From CAYYKD01 sp964471825 (GTDB taxonomy: Bacteria > Spirochaetota > GWE2-31-10 > CAYYKD01): 64,000 nt of DNA. Positions 18,506 to 27,767 of the stretch are shown in pieces. The stretch is from the NCBI GenBank assembly GCA_964471825.1, contig CAYYKD010000011.1:30623-94622 (forward strand). The letters are read 5' to 3'. The notes beneath the pieces are model-generated. The model saw nothing but the letters and a program-made list of their open reading frames with translations. It had not been told where the DNA came from and ran no database searches. The stretch's first letter is position 1; every line of letters begins with the position of its first letter. A program made the translations under genes and the position numbers.

Positions 18506-19266
18506 TGAAAAAAATACCTATTCTGTTTTTTATGTTTATATTTTCATTTTTTGAATTGTCAATTTACTGTGCCGAAAATGTTTCAAACCGGGATTTTAAG
18601 ATAGAAAGCATAAGGCTCTTTAATAATAGAAATTATCAAGATGCATTTACTACCTTTAAAAGAATAAATGCAAGTAATTGTGAGAATTTTGACTATTATT
18701 ACAATGGTGCTTTGATAAGTTACTATGCAGGTGATATGTCTCATTGTTATTATTACTTAATCAATGCATTAGAATTTAATCCTTATGATAAAAACATTGA
18801 AAGTTTTTTAAATGAGATTTCAAAAAAACATGATTCTATCAGTCAAGATTCAATACAGTCAATGATTTCAGAAAAAAGAATCATAGGATTTGTGCCAATT
18901 TTAGTATTGTTTTATTTAACATTGTTTTTTAATATTGTTCTTATTATTGTATTTTTATTGGTGATATTTAAACGGGTTACTTTTAAAAAAGTTTCAGTAC
19001 TATTTTCAATATTGCTATTTCTATTAATTATTTTTTTATTATTATTTTCTATTCGGTATTATTCAATAACTTTAAAAAAAGGAATTGTTACTGAAAAAAT
19101 AGATGTTTTACTAATTCCTAGTGATTATCAATCTAAAATATCAACATTGGAGAGTTTATCAACTGTTATTATCAAAGATCAACATGATGAATATTATAAA
19201 ATCCTTACTGATAGTGGTGATACAGGTTGGGTTCTCAAATCAAAAGTCATTAGCAATCATAATTAA
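18505..19266 (+). CDS. batE: BatE-like TPR/SH3 membrane protein
   Basis: A 253-residue protein with a signal peptide, two TPR-like helical pairs (about 28-95), two membrane helices (about 125-150 and 158-180) and a C-terminal SH3-like segment (about 190-250) ending TDSGDTGWVLKSKV, typical of bacterial SH3 domains. This TPR plus two helices plus SH3 layout is that of BatE. ATG 18505 overlaps the batD TAA by one base. It is the last gene of the operon; 112 bases without an evident terminator follow. Confidence 0.78.
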   Translation: MKKIPILFFMFIFSFFELSIYCAENVSNRDFKIESIRLFNNRNYQDAFTTFKRINASNCENFDYYYNGALISYYAGDMSHCYYYLINALEFNPYDKNIESFLNEISKKHDSISQDSIQSMISEKRIIGFVPILVLFYLTLFFNIVLIIVFLLVIFKRVTFKKVSVLFSILLFLLIIFLLLFSIRYYSITLKKGIVTEKIDVLLIPSDYQSKISTLESLSTVIIKDQHDEYYKILTDSGDTGWVLKSKVISNHN

Positions 19267-19378
19267 TGCTTACAAAGTTAGTTCATTCTCATTTTTAATA
19301 AATCAATAATACTTAATAAATTTAGCATTTATTACGATAATGTACAATAGAGACATCTGATTAAAAGGGCATCTTAAA

Positions 19379-20158
19379 ATGTTAGAAACTATTGGTAAGA
19401 ATGTAAGAAATAACATAGCAGAATTTTTCTATTTTGGTGCCTTTTTTAAGGCAACAATGCAACAAATTATTTACATGATTCTTAGTGGAAAAATGATTTT
19501 TATTGTTTTAATGCGACAGATACTATTTACAGGTTATCAGGCATTAAAAATTATAAGCTGGCTTGGTCTTGCTCTTGGTGCGATTATTATAATACAGGGG
19601 ATGACTCTGTTACAAAACTTCGGGCAGTCAGAACTGGTATATCAAATTTTAATAATAATAGTAACTAAAGAATTGGGGCCTCTACTGACAGCATTTATAA
19701 TAATTGCTCGATCAGGAACTGCAATCTCAACAGAGCTGGGAAATATGGTAGTAAATAGTGAAGTTGAGGCATTAATATCCATTGGTATTAATCCCATAGG
19801 CTATTTAGTTGTCCCCAGAGTGCTGGGTGTGGTAATTTCACTGGCCTGTTTATCGGTATATTTTAATTTTGCCGGACTATTAGGTGGATATCTGGTTTCG
19901 TCATTAATTTATCCTTTATCATTTGTTGAATTCTTTTCAAATTTACTAAATAAAATGAGAGTTGTAGATTTATTATTTGGATTGTTAAAGAGCATTGTTT
20001 TTGGAACTACTATAGCAATTATATGCAGTTATCAGGGGCTGCAGGTTAAATTTGCTTCAACTGAGGTTCCGGTGAGGACAATAACAGCGGTTGTGTCCAG
20101 CTTAACATGGATGATGATTTTTAATATATTAATAACTATAATATCATATATGATATAG
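19379..20158 (+). CDS. mlaE: MlaE-type ABC permease (phospholipid transport)
   Basis: A 259-residue permease with about five membrane helices. The conserved centre reads VTKELGPLLTAFIIIARSGTAISTELGNM, then EVEALISIGINP and VVPRVLGV, which are signature segments of MlaE/YrbE proteins. Together with the following ATPase and MCE protein it forms an Mla-type inner-membrane lipid transporter moving phospholipids to or from the outer membrane. The start is ATG 19379; AAAGGG lies nine bases ahead. The ATPase follows eight bases after the stop. Confidence 0.93.
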   Translation: MLETIGKNVRNNIAEFFYFGAFFKATMQQIIYMILSGKMIFIVLMRQILFTGYQALKIISWLGLALGAIIIIQGMTLLQNFGQSELVYQILIIIVTKELGPLLTAFIIIARSGTAISTELGNMVVNSEVEALISIGINPIGYLVVPRVLGVVISLACLSVYFNFAGLLGGYLVSSLIYPLSFVEFFSNLLNKMRVVDLLFGLLKSIVFGTTIAIICSYQGLQVKFASTEVPVRTITAVVSSLTWMMIFNILITIISYMI

Positions 20159-20166
20159 GAAGAATA

Positions 20167-20988
20167 ATGAGTGATATTGTTAAGCTTGAAAATGTAAGCT
20201 TTATTAATGATGACTATAAGGTATTAGATGATATTTCATTAGAGATTAAGAAAAATTCAATGACTTGTATTATCGGTGTTTCAGGATCAGGAAAAAGTAC
20301 CTTGATAAAATTAATGGCCGGTTTAGTATTACCGACTTCCGGAAATATAATGATACATGGTTTTGAGATACATAAACTTCATGAAAAAGCATTATTAAGC
20401 TTACGAAGAAAAGTATCATTTGTTTTTCAAAACTCAGCGTTGATTTCAAATTTATCGATAAAAGAAAATGTTATGTTACCATTGAATTTCCATTTTCCAA
20501 AATTGAAACAAAAAGAGAAAAATGAAATGGCAGAGGATTTCCTTAGTAAGGTTGGAATGAAAGATTCGATGAATCAGAGACCGGCACAGTTAAGCTCCGG
20601 TGAACAAAAGTTAGTAGCCGTAGTAAGAGGGTTAATTACAAAGCCGGAACTTATATTCTTTGATGAACCGTTAGGTTCTTTGGATTCAACTAGTGCGAAG
20701 ATAGTTACAAACATGATCAAAGAGTATTCTGATAAGGAAAAAACTTCTACCGTTATTGTTACTTACTCAAAAGATATTATATCTAGATTATCTGATGCTT
20801 TAGTTGTTATAGATAATAAAAAGGTTAGTACATTTGATAGAAAGAATAGAAATTATAATTATGATAGTTCTATTAAAGATATTGAATTATTAAATGATAT
20901 TTTTACAAACAGTTATAGTTATAATAATGGAGCGGTTAAAGAAAGTCAAAATGAAAAGATCAATTCATCAAACTTAGATGAGTTTTAG
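20167..20988 (+). CDS. mlaF: MlaF-type ABC ATPase
   Basis: A 273-residue ATPase. Walker A is GVSGSGKST, the Q-loop is VFQNSALI, the signature is LSSGEQKLV (a variant of LSGGQ) and Walker B is LIFFDEPLG with D-loop SLDS. The H-loop position reads VTYSKD, where a His is usual, so the switch His appears replaced by Tyr or Ser; this may affect turnover but would need an alignment. About 45 polar residues extend beyond the usual C-terminus. It lies between mlaE and the MCE gene. Confidence 0.88.
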   Translation: MSDIVKLENVSFINDDYKVLDDISLEIKKNSMTCIIGVSGSGKSTLIKLMAGLVLPTSGNIMIHGFEIHKLHEKALLSLRRKVSFVFQNSALISNLSIKENVMLPLNFHFPKLKQKEKNEMAEDFLSKVGMKDSMNQRPAQLSSGEQKLVAVVRGLITKPELIFFDEPLGSLDSTSAKIVTNMIKEYSDKEKTSTVIVTYSKDIISRLSDALVVIDNKKVSTFDRKNRNYNYDSSIKDIELLNDIFTNSYSYNNGAVKESQNEKINSSNLDEF

Positions 20989-20997
20989 GAGCAATAT

Positions 20998-21963
20998 ATG
21001 AAGTTTCTATTTAAATATGCTGATAAAATATCCGGGGCATTTATTTTAGTTTCATTGTTTTTGTTTTTTGGTGCAATAATCTTAATACTTATTAATCAAA
21101 AAGTATTTATAAAAAAAGTATATTTTAATACTAGATTTGAAGATAGTAGGGGATTAAAGAAAAACACTGAAATTAATTTTAATGGTTTTATTATTGGAAA
21201 AGTTGAAGACTATCGATTAAATGATAAAGATACGGTAGATGTGGATTTTTTTATATATGAAACATATATTAATAGGTTTACAATTAATAGTGTTTTAAAT
21301 AAATCTGTAAGTCCTCTTTCGGGAAGTACAGTAGAGTTTTTAAAAAATGATACAACACATGAACTTTATCAGGAGTTTTCTTTTGTTCCCTCTTTAGATA
21401 CAAAAGAAGGGAAACTAATTATGGCTAGTGGAGCTGTGAAAAAAAAGGCAGATGCAATTTCAAATATTATTTCACAAGTAGATGAATTACTGAGTACATT
21501 AAATTCTGATAATAATCAAAATAATACAGCAATTGGTAGAATTTTGTTGAATACGGCAGATACTATGGGATTACTCAAAAATACAGTAGATAAGGTAAAT
21601 CAAGAAATGATTACTTTTGGACAAATATTGAGTAATTTTGAAGCTCTTTCTTATGATATGAAGGATGCTGATGGTCTTGCTCAACGACTTGTTGATCCAA
21701 CCGGTGAATATATGTTTAATTCACTACAGTTAACTCTAAAAGACCTTTCAAAAATTACAGATGACTTACAATCATTTACAGGTTTTCTAACCGGTCAAAC
21801 TAAACAAATCGAAACTGTACTTATGGAAAGTAAAATAGCAATGCAACAAGCTCAGGATGTGATGGAAGGTATTAAGAATAATCCATTAATAAAAGGTGGA
21901 ATTCCTGTTCAGAAAGGTCAAACTGTTATAAATCAAAATCTTAGAGAGTGGGTGGTTGAATGA
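20998..21963 (+). CDS. mlaD: MlaD-type MCE-domain protein
   Basis: A 321-residue protein anchored by one N-terminal helix (about 12-34). An MCE domain follows (about 39-118), with the typical FEDSRGLKKNTEINFNGFII and LSGSTVEFL phrases, then a long alpha-helical region (to about 300) likely to form a coiled hexameric stalk. MCE proteins collect lipids in the periplasm and pass them to the permease. The stop overlaps the start of the TPR lipoprotein (ATGA), so the two are translationally coupled. Confidence 0.88.
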   Translation: MKFLFKYADKISGAFILVSLFLFFGAIILILINQKVFIKKVYFNTRFEDSRGLKKNTEINFNGFIIGKVEDYRLNDKDTVDVDFFIYETYINRFTINSVLNKSVSPLSGSTVEFLKNDTTHELYQEFSFVPSLDTKEGKLIMASGAVKKKADAISNIISQVDELLSTLNSDNNQNNTAIGRILLNTADTMGLLKNTVDKVNQEMITFGQILSNFEALSYDMKDADGLAQRLVDPTGEYMFNSLQLTLKDLSKITDDLQSFTGFLTGQTKQIETVLMESKIAMQQAQDVMEGIKNNPLIKGGIPVQKGQTVINQNLREWVVE

Positions 21964-23024
21964 AATCAATAATAAGTATCTTTATCTGTGCGATTATAGT
22001 TATTTCTTGCTCAACTTTGTCTCAACAAGTAATTCTTGAGAGTAACAAACTAAAAAATCAGGCAGCTGATCATGCAAAACTTGGTCAAAACTTTATGGCT
22101 CAATCAGAGTATGAAAAAGCGTTAGAGTATTTTAAGGATTCATATAAATACAATATAATGTCTGATAATATTCCAGGAATGATGAAAAATTTGTATGATT
22201 TTGCTATAATCTATTTACTTCTCAATGATCTTGAAAATGCTCGTCAAACTATTTTAAAATGTCAAGAGATGTATAATAGAAACTCTGAATATAAGTTTGA
22301 AGGCGGATTACTATATAAGGTGAATGGAGATTTGCTTTATAAGGAAAATAATTTCAAAGATGCGATAGAATCATATAAAAAAAGTGAGATGTTATTTGAT
22401 GAACTTAAAATGGATGAAAGAAAAGCGGGTATTTTAGTTGGATATTCTAAAATAGAAAGAAGTTTGGGAAATGATGATAAAGCACTAGAGAATCTTGAAA
22501 TAGCAAAGCAAATTCTTGAAAAACTTTATAAAGATAAAAAAATTGAAAGTTTAAACTCGCTTTCCGGTGTGTATTTTTCTATCGGTTATATTTATTTTAA
22601 AAAGGAAAAATNNNNNNNNNNATATGATGAAAGTGTTATAAACATAAATAAAGCATTAATTATTGATAAATTAATAGAAAATTCACCTGGAATTGCTGAT
22701 GATTATTATGCACTATCAGATATATATAGAAAAAAGAAAGATGATCATAATTATATATCCAATATATCAAAAGCACGACAGATATATGGTGCAATCAATT
22801 TTGTACAAAAATTTGTAGAAACAACGAGGATGATTGCAAACTATAATCTATCTAAAAATAATTTAAAAGAATATTATGAGGATTTATTTAAACTTTATTC
22901 TTTATCTGCTGATGATGATAAAAAAACCATAGCTATTGAAATAAAAAAACTTCTGACTAGAAAAGACATTAATAAATACTTTACTCAAAAAGAGATTGAC
23001 ACGATCTCAAATTGGATTCAATAA
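21960..23024 (+). CDS. TPR-repeat lipoprotein of the Mla operon (contains assembly gap)
   Basis: A 354-residue protein with a lipoprotein signal ending IIVISCSTL (lipidated Cys about 17). Five or more TPR-like helical pairs follow, with typical phrases such as EYEKALEYFKDSYKY and ALENLEIAKQILEKL. A 10-base gap (22612-22621) lies inside a TPR; removing it gives a well-formed repeat (YFKKEKYDESVININKAL), so few bases are probably missing. It overlaps the MCE stop by four bases. The position suggests a periplasmic accessory to the lipid transporter, perhaps a bridge to the outer membrane in place of MlaA/MlaC, which are not seen here. Confidence 0.75.
   Translation: MKSIISIFICAIIVISCSTLSQQVILESNKLKNQAADHAKLGQNFMAQSEYEKALEYFKDSYKYNIMSDNIPGMMKNLYDFAIIYLLLNDLENARQTILKCQEMYNRNSEYKFEGGLLYKVNGDLLYKENNFKDAIESYKKSEMLFDELKMDERKAGILVGYSKIERSLGNDDKALENLEIAKQILEKLYKDKKIESLNSLSGVYFSIGYIYFKKEKXXXXYDESVININKALIIDKLIENSPGIADDYYALSDIYRKKKDDHNYISNISKARQIYGAINFVQKFVETTRMIANYNLSKNNLKEYYEDLFKLYSLSADDDKKTIAIEIKKLLTRKDINKYFTQKEIDTISNWIQ
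22612..22621. other. assembly gap (10 N) in the TPR lipoprotein gene
   Basis: Ten N bases that keep the reading frame. The flanks fit one TPR repeat with little or nothing missing. Confidence 0.95.
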
Positions 23025-23028
23025 ATAA

Positions 23029-23997
23029 TTATTCAGAATTTTTTTTAATCTTACATATATAGAATCCTTCCATACGGTCTGATGGAAGGATTTTTATTGT
23101 ATTTTCAATTATTTTATTCGGTATTTTAATACTATTGTATGAATTACTTGGAATTAAAACTTCTTTAAATCCTGATGTGTTGATTTCGGGTTTCATTATT
23201 TCTATACTTTTTCCAAATTCATCAAATAATTTTTTCACTACTAATTCATTTTCAATTGGATTTAATGTGCAAGTAGAATAAACCATTTCACCGCCAACTT
23301 TTAAATGTTTTATACAGTTTCTAAGAATTTTTATCTGTAGTTTAGATAATTGTTGAATAAGTTTTAAACTCCAGAACTTATAGGTGCTGCTATCATATAT
23401 TGATAATCGTCCTTCTCCTGAACATGGTACATCTGCAAGAATTTTATCAAATTTTTTGGGAAAAATTATACTCTCTCCATAATTTTTATGAAATATGACA
23501 TTTTTTACGCCTAGCACCTCAATATTTTTTTTTAGTCTTTCCATTCTGACAAAATCCGGTTCTACTGCATCAATAAATATATTGTTGTTTGTGAGAGCTG
23601 CCATTAAGCTTGTTTTACTACCGGGGCTTGCTGCTATATCCAGAACACTTTCACCTTCTTGAGGGTTTAAAATGAAAGGTGGGATCATACTTGATATTGA
23701 TTGTATATATAGTTTACCCGAAGTAACAAACTCGTTATTTATTATGCTTTTATCAATATTCTTATCAAATATATAACAATTTTTAATTGTGTCAAACTTA
23801 GCAAATTTGAAACTTTTTTTTAAATCATTTACAACTTGATTTTCATCACCTTTGAGAGTGTTAACTCTAAAACTAGTATTTCTTTTAATTCTTATTCTAT
23901 GTCTGATTTTTTCAATATCACTATCTGTAAGAAATGTCTTTAAATGGCTAAAAAAATCAGTATTCATTACTCTATCAAAATCTGAGATTGATTTCAT
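23029..23997 (-). CDS. RNA (cytosine-5-)-methyltransferase, RsmB/RsmF/NSUN family
   Basis: A 322-residue SAM-dependent m5C methyltransferase of rRNA or tRNA. The motifs are FDIAASPGSKT-type (here LDIAASPGSKTSLMA, motif I), PCSGEGRL (motif IV with the catalytic-cycle Cys) and STCTLNPIENE (motif VI with the nucleophilic Cys). An N-terminal RNA-binding segment (FRVNTLKGDENQV) matches RsmF-type proteins, and the C-terminal PUA-like part is missing, so the exact target is uncertain. GTG 24009 is an upstream alternative; ATG 23997 with AAAGGG further upstream is preferred. It converges on the TPR lipoprotein gene with four bases between. Confidence 0.85.
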   Translation of the reverse strand: MKSISDFDRVMNTDFFSHLKTFLTDSDIEKIRHRIRIKRNTSFRVNTLKGDENQVVNDLKKSFKFAKFDTIKNCYIFDKNIDKSIINNEFVTSGKLYIQSISSMIPPFILNPQEGESVLDIAASPGSKTSLMAALTNNNIFIDAVEPDFVRMERLKKNIEVLGVKNVIFHKNYGESIIFPKKFDKILADVPCSGEGRLSIYDSSTYKFWSLKLIQQLSKLQIKILRNCIKHLKVGGEMVYSTCTLNPIENELVVKKLFDEFGKSIEIMKPEINTSGFKEVLIPSNSYNSIKIPNKIIENTIKILPSDRMEGFYICKIKKNSE

Positions 23998-24049
23998 AAA
24001 AAAAAACACCCTTTATTATTTTAAAAAAATATCGTATTAATTAGGTTAT

Positions 24050-24697
24050 ATGATAACTAATATTTTAAATAAATACAACCTTACAAAAAAACTATTTTCT
24101 CTAACTGATAATAATTTTTTCATGTACTGTAATGAAAATAATGACTCAGTTCTTGATTTTGTAGATACGGAAAAGTTTCAGGATGATGAAAGGTTACCAT
24201 ATTTTATTAATGTTTGGGAGTCCGGTTTAGTTCTTGGTTCATATATTCTAAATAATAAAGTTCATTTTAAAGGAAAAAAAGTGCTTGAGCTAGGTTGCGG
24301 AGGAGGTATTTCCGGTATATGCTCCTCTATCTCAGGGTCAATAACAACATTTTCAGATTATGAAACAGATGCTTTGAGCTTATCTGAATATAATTGTCAA
24401 ATCAATAATATATATAACTCAAAATATTTATTATTAGATTGGAGGGACTATACGGTCAATGAAACTTATGACTATATAATAGGTGCCGATTTGTTGTATG
24501 AAAATAGGATGATAATACCTCTATTTAAATTGATTTGTTCAATTTTAGATGCTAATAACGACACAAAAGTTTTATTATCCGATCCTAATCGGTCCTATAT
24601 AGATGATTTTATTAAGCAATTTGAAGATCATAAATATCTGGTAAATAGAATTAAAGGTAATATTAAGGATGTTTCAATTTATGAAATTTATTGTTAA
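24050..24697 (+). CDS. class I SAM-dependent methyltransferase, METTL/PrmA-like
   Basis: A 215-residue methyltransferase. WESGLVLGSYILNN precedes the SAM-binding motif VLELGCGGGISGI; FSDYETDAL is the acidic loop after strand 2; DYIIGADLLYEN replaces the NPPY motif. This is the arrangement of the Methyltransf_16 type (lysine or small-protein methyltransferases) rather than of DNA methylases. The substrate is unknown. The last 17 bases overlap the next gene's start, suggesting coupling with a secreted barrel-like protein. Confidence 0.75.
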   Translation: MITNILNKYNLTKKLFSLTDNNFFMYCNENNDSVLDFVDTEKFQDDERLPYFINVWESGLVLGSYILNNKVHFKGKKVLELGCGGGISGICSSISGSITTFSDYETDALSLSEYNCQINNIYNSKYLLLDWRDYTVNETYDYIIGADLLYENRMIIPLFKLICSILDANNDTKVLLSDPNRSYIDDFIKQFEDHKYLVNRIKGNIKDVSIYEIYC

Positions 24698-25931
24698 TTT
24701 ATTTTTTTTAGTATTCACAGTAATAAAAATATTTTCGTTAGATAATAATCATTCGCATAATGTTACGGTTGCATTATTACCACTCTCTTTATTTACCGAC
24801 AATATGCTCTCAGTTGAACTAAAAGATAGTTTTCAAAATATTTTGCATAATCAATTCTTAAAACCAAATATTGATCCTGTTTTCGTAAATATTAAACTAA
24901 GTAGTAATGATTTTACTTATAATTTCATAAAAAACAATACAGATAGTCATATAGAGAGGATTAAAAACGAATCGAACCCTCGGTATATTGTTCATTTCGA
25001 GTTAAGAAAGTATTTTTCAGCCGATGATTTTAGTACCAGTCAAGAATTACAAAAAATGATTACCATAAGTATTAATGTAATTATTTTTGATACTAAAAGT
25101 AATACAATGGTCTTTAATGAGGTTATAGAGAAGGTTTATAGAGGTTCAGATTATGATAATGTTGTGATTTTAAATAAAGTCTATCAAAACATATCACAAT
25201 ATATTTTTGAACTTATTGATCAGACCGGTTTTTTAAAGAGAAGATATTTCCACTCTTTAAATAATAACATAATAGTAAAATTTGATGATGATTTAATCAA
25301 GAGACCGTTATTAAACCAACATTTGATAATTGTTGATGGTAATTCCAATAAAACGATCGGTGGGGCTAAAATATTTTTTCAAAATCAACGAGTAAGCTAT
25401 GGAATGATTACTTATACAAATACACTAATTATTGACAATAAGAATCTATCATATATTCCATTTACTAAATACAACATGGATATTGATAATTTAGGTGGTC
25501 TGGTAATTAATTTTGATAAACTGGGAAATAGTTTTTATCCATTTATAGATTTAAGAATTTTCACGCCAACCGGAACATTCTTTTTTAAACCATCTCTCGG
25601 AATAAACTTTTTATTTTTTTATACTGAGAGTAAACTCATGACACCCATAACAGTTTACACAGGATTGAAGCTTGAATTAAATTTAAACAGATTCATCATA
25701 TCGCTTGGATTTAACTTAGGATGTTACTTTTCTCAAGATAAACAACTGAAATATATTGTTGATTCTATATATATTAATCCTCATATATCATTTGGGATCA
25801 CCTTAAACAACTATTCATCAATAAAAATTGAGATTGGCTATAGTTATTATAATAACAATGAACTGTTAAAAAACTGGAAAAAAGACCTATCCGGATTTAC
25901 CGTAAAAGCAGGCCCATCAATACAATTATAA
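24681..25931 (+). CDS. exported protein with probable C-terminal beta-barrel
   Basis: About 416 residues, not recognised. A signal peptide (about 1-19) leads into a globular region (about 25-170) in which VTVALLPLSLF and IVHFELRKYF resemble the CsgG/TolB-like fold of envelope lipoproteins that sense or bind surface material. The C-terminal half (about 250-416) consists of alternating amphipathic strands with many aromatic residues and could form an outer-membrane barrel. ATG 24669 is an alternative start; ATG 24681, which begins the hydrophobic signal directly, is preferred. It overlaps the methyltransferase gene. Confidence 0.55.
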   Translation: MKFIVNLFFLVFTVIKIFSLDNNHSHNVTVALLPLSLFTDNMLSVELKDSFQNILHNQFLKPNIDPVFVNIKLSSNDFTYNFIKNNTDSHIERIKNESNPRYIVHFELRKYFSADDFSTSQELQKMITISINVIIFDTKSNTMVFNEVIEKVYRGSDYDNVVILNKVYQNISQYIFELIDQTGFLKRRYFHSLNNNIIVKFDDDLIKRPLLNQHLIIVDGNSNKTIGGAKIFFQNQRVSYGMITYTNTLIIDNKNLSYIPFTKYNMDIDNLGGLVINFDKLGNSFYPFIDLRIFTPTGTFFFKPSLGINFLFFYTESKLMTPITVYTGLKLELNLNRFIISLGFNLGCYFSQDKQLKYIVDSIYINPHISFGITLNNYSSIKIEIGYSYYNNNELLKNWKKDLSGFTVKAGPSIQL

Positions 25932-26022
25932 TATTGAAGACATGCATAAATAAAAAACAAATAGAGTTCACGCGCGTTAAGTTTCAACTGTAAACTAAAG
26001 TAGACAATCATGCTGCTGTCGG

Positions 26023-26979
26023 TTAAATTTTTGAGTCTTTAATTTTTTCTATAGTTTCTCTTATCCTCAGGTAGCTTTCATATCTAAAAAGTGTTATTTC
26101 ATCTTGTTCTAACCCTTTTAAGACGGCACAACCCGGTTCTGAAATATGTTGACAGTTTGGGTATCGGCATTTTTCTCTGAAACCGTCAAAGTCTTTAAAA
26201 TACCCTTGAACCTCTTTAGGATCATCGATAAATATTGAAAACTCTCTTATACCGGGAGTATCAATTATTTTTTTATCTTCCATACAGTAGATTCTTGAGA
26301 AATTGGTAGTGTGGGTACCGCGATCAAATTTCTTACTCACTTCGCCAATCCTAAGATCAATTTTATCGTTTGATAATTTTTTTAACAGGGAACTTTTACC
26401 AACGCCGGACCTACCTATGAAGTTTGACAATTTACCTTTCAATTCGTTATTTAAAATTTCAATTCCATCATTCGTATTTATCGATGTGAGTATGGTCTTT
26501 ATGCCGATTTTATTGTATGCATTAGTTGATTCTGTAAGCAATTTGTTTGCAATCTCCTCATTGTCGTTTAAGAGGTCAGATTTGTTGAATACAATCAATA
26601 CAGGTATATGCATTAGATCTGCCGAAAATATGCACCTATCAATAAAAAATGGCCTAATTGGAGGGTTTAGAACTGAGTCTACAATTACTAGAAGATCAAT
26701 ATTTGCTGCCAGAGTTTGAATCTCTCTGCCACCATTCTTTAGACGGAGAATTTCATTCTTTCTATCAAGTCTTTTTGATATAAGACCTTGTGCTTCAGTT
26801 GATATTTCAAATTTTACTAAATCGCCGGATACTATTGGAGATATGTCTTTTCTGTTTTTTATGTTATTTGTTAATCCAATTATTTTTCCTTTTATTCTAC
26901 ACTCATATTCTTTATTATCTTTTAAATCTAGAACTGTGTAAATTGATTTGACTCCCCATAATATTAAGCCTTCAGACAT
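26023..26979 (-). CDS. rsgA: ribosome small-subunit maturation GTPase RsgA
   Basis: A 318-residue circularly permuted GTPase acting late in 30S assembly. An N-terminal OB fold is followed by G4 (NKSD, 132-135) before G1 (GRSGVGKS, 189-196) and G3 (DTPG, 240-243), the permuted order that defines the family. The C-terminal zinc site is complete: Cys271, Cys276, His278 and Cys284. The gene overlaps murI by 16 bases and is the last of a three-gene operon. Confidence 0.95.
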   Translation of the reverse strand: MSEGLILWGVKSIYTVLDLKDNKEYECRIKGKIIGLTNNIKNRKDISPIVSGDLVKFEISTEAQGLISKRLDRKNEILRLKNGGREIQTLAANIDLLVIVDSVLNPPIRPFFIDRCIFSADLMHIPVLIVFNKSDLLNDNEEIANKLLTESTNAYNKIGIKTILTSINTNDGIEILNNELKGKLSNFIGRSGVGKSSLLKKLSNDKIDLRIGEVSKKFDRGTHTTNFSRIYCMEDKKIIDTPGIREFSIFIDDPKEVQGYFKDFDGFREKCRYPNCQHISEPGCAVLKGLEQDEITLFRYESYLRIRETIEKIKDSKI

Positions 26980-27764
26980 ATTTTTTCCTCTAAGAGAATC
27001 TTATCAAAGATATTTAAACGGTTATTAAGTCTCTCATATTTTGATAAACAGTTTGTGATATTACTGCTTATTATACAATACTTTTCATTTGTGTAAGATA
27101 AAAAAGAACTATCAATCAATGATATTATTCGATTTGATACTCCCTCAGAAGAGTCAATTATTCTTACCTTTCCTATAAAATACTCATTGATCTCTTTTAT
27201 TAAAAAACTATAATGTGTGCAACCCAAAACAAGAGAATCAATGTCTTTATCGTTGAAAAAAGATAGTTCTTTATTAATCGATTCAATGATTTGTTGTTTA
27301 TTATAATCCAACTCTACGGCATTTACAAGTTCAGGGCAGGGATGAATAAAAACCTCTTTGTCTCGTGCAAATTTATCAATCAGATCGTATATGTACCTTT
27401 GTTTTACCGTGCTATTTGTTGCAATTACCCCAATTTTGTTGTTTTTTGTTGACTCTGATGCTTTCTTTATTGCAGGAACTGTTCCAACCACAGGGATTTT
27501 AACAACCTTTCTTATTTGATCAAGTGCAGATACACTTGCTGTGTTACAGGCAACTGTTATCAAACCAATATCGTATTTTGAGCTCATCCGTCTGTATATA
27601 TCTACTAAAATTTCGGCGATTTCAGTTTGCTCCCGATTTCCATAGGGGAAATTTTCTGTGTCCGCAAAATACAATATTGAAGAATTATTCTGCTTTTCTA
27701 AAAAACTTTTCAGTATAGATATGCCGCCAATTCCTGAGTCTATAAACAAAATAAACTTATTCAT
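26964..27764 (-). CDS. murI: glutamate racemase
   Basis: A 266-residue cofactor-independent racemase providing D-glutamate for peptidoglycan. The catalytic motifs are present: IDSGIGGISIL, ADTENFPYG, ACNTAS (first catalytic Cys) and LGCTHYSFL (second catalytic Cys and His). The length is normal. It sits between the parvulin lipoprotein (three bases upstream) and rsgA (overlap of 16 bases). Confidence 0.95.
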   Translation of the reverse strand: MNKFILFIDSGIGGISILKSFLEKQNNSSILYFADTENFPYGNREQTEIAEILVDIYRRMSSKYDIGLITVACNTASVSALDQIRKVVKIPVVGTVPAIKKASESTKNNKIGVIATNSTVKQRYIYDLIDKFARDKEVFIHPCPELVNAVELDYNKQQIIESINKELSFFNDKDIDSLVLGCTHYSFLIKEINEYFIGKVRIIDSSEGVSNRIISLIDSSFLSYTNEKYCIISSNITNCLSKYERLNNRLNIFDKILLEEKICLKA

Positions 27765-27767
27765 AAA

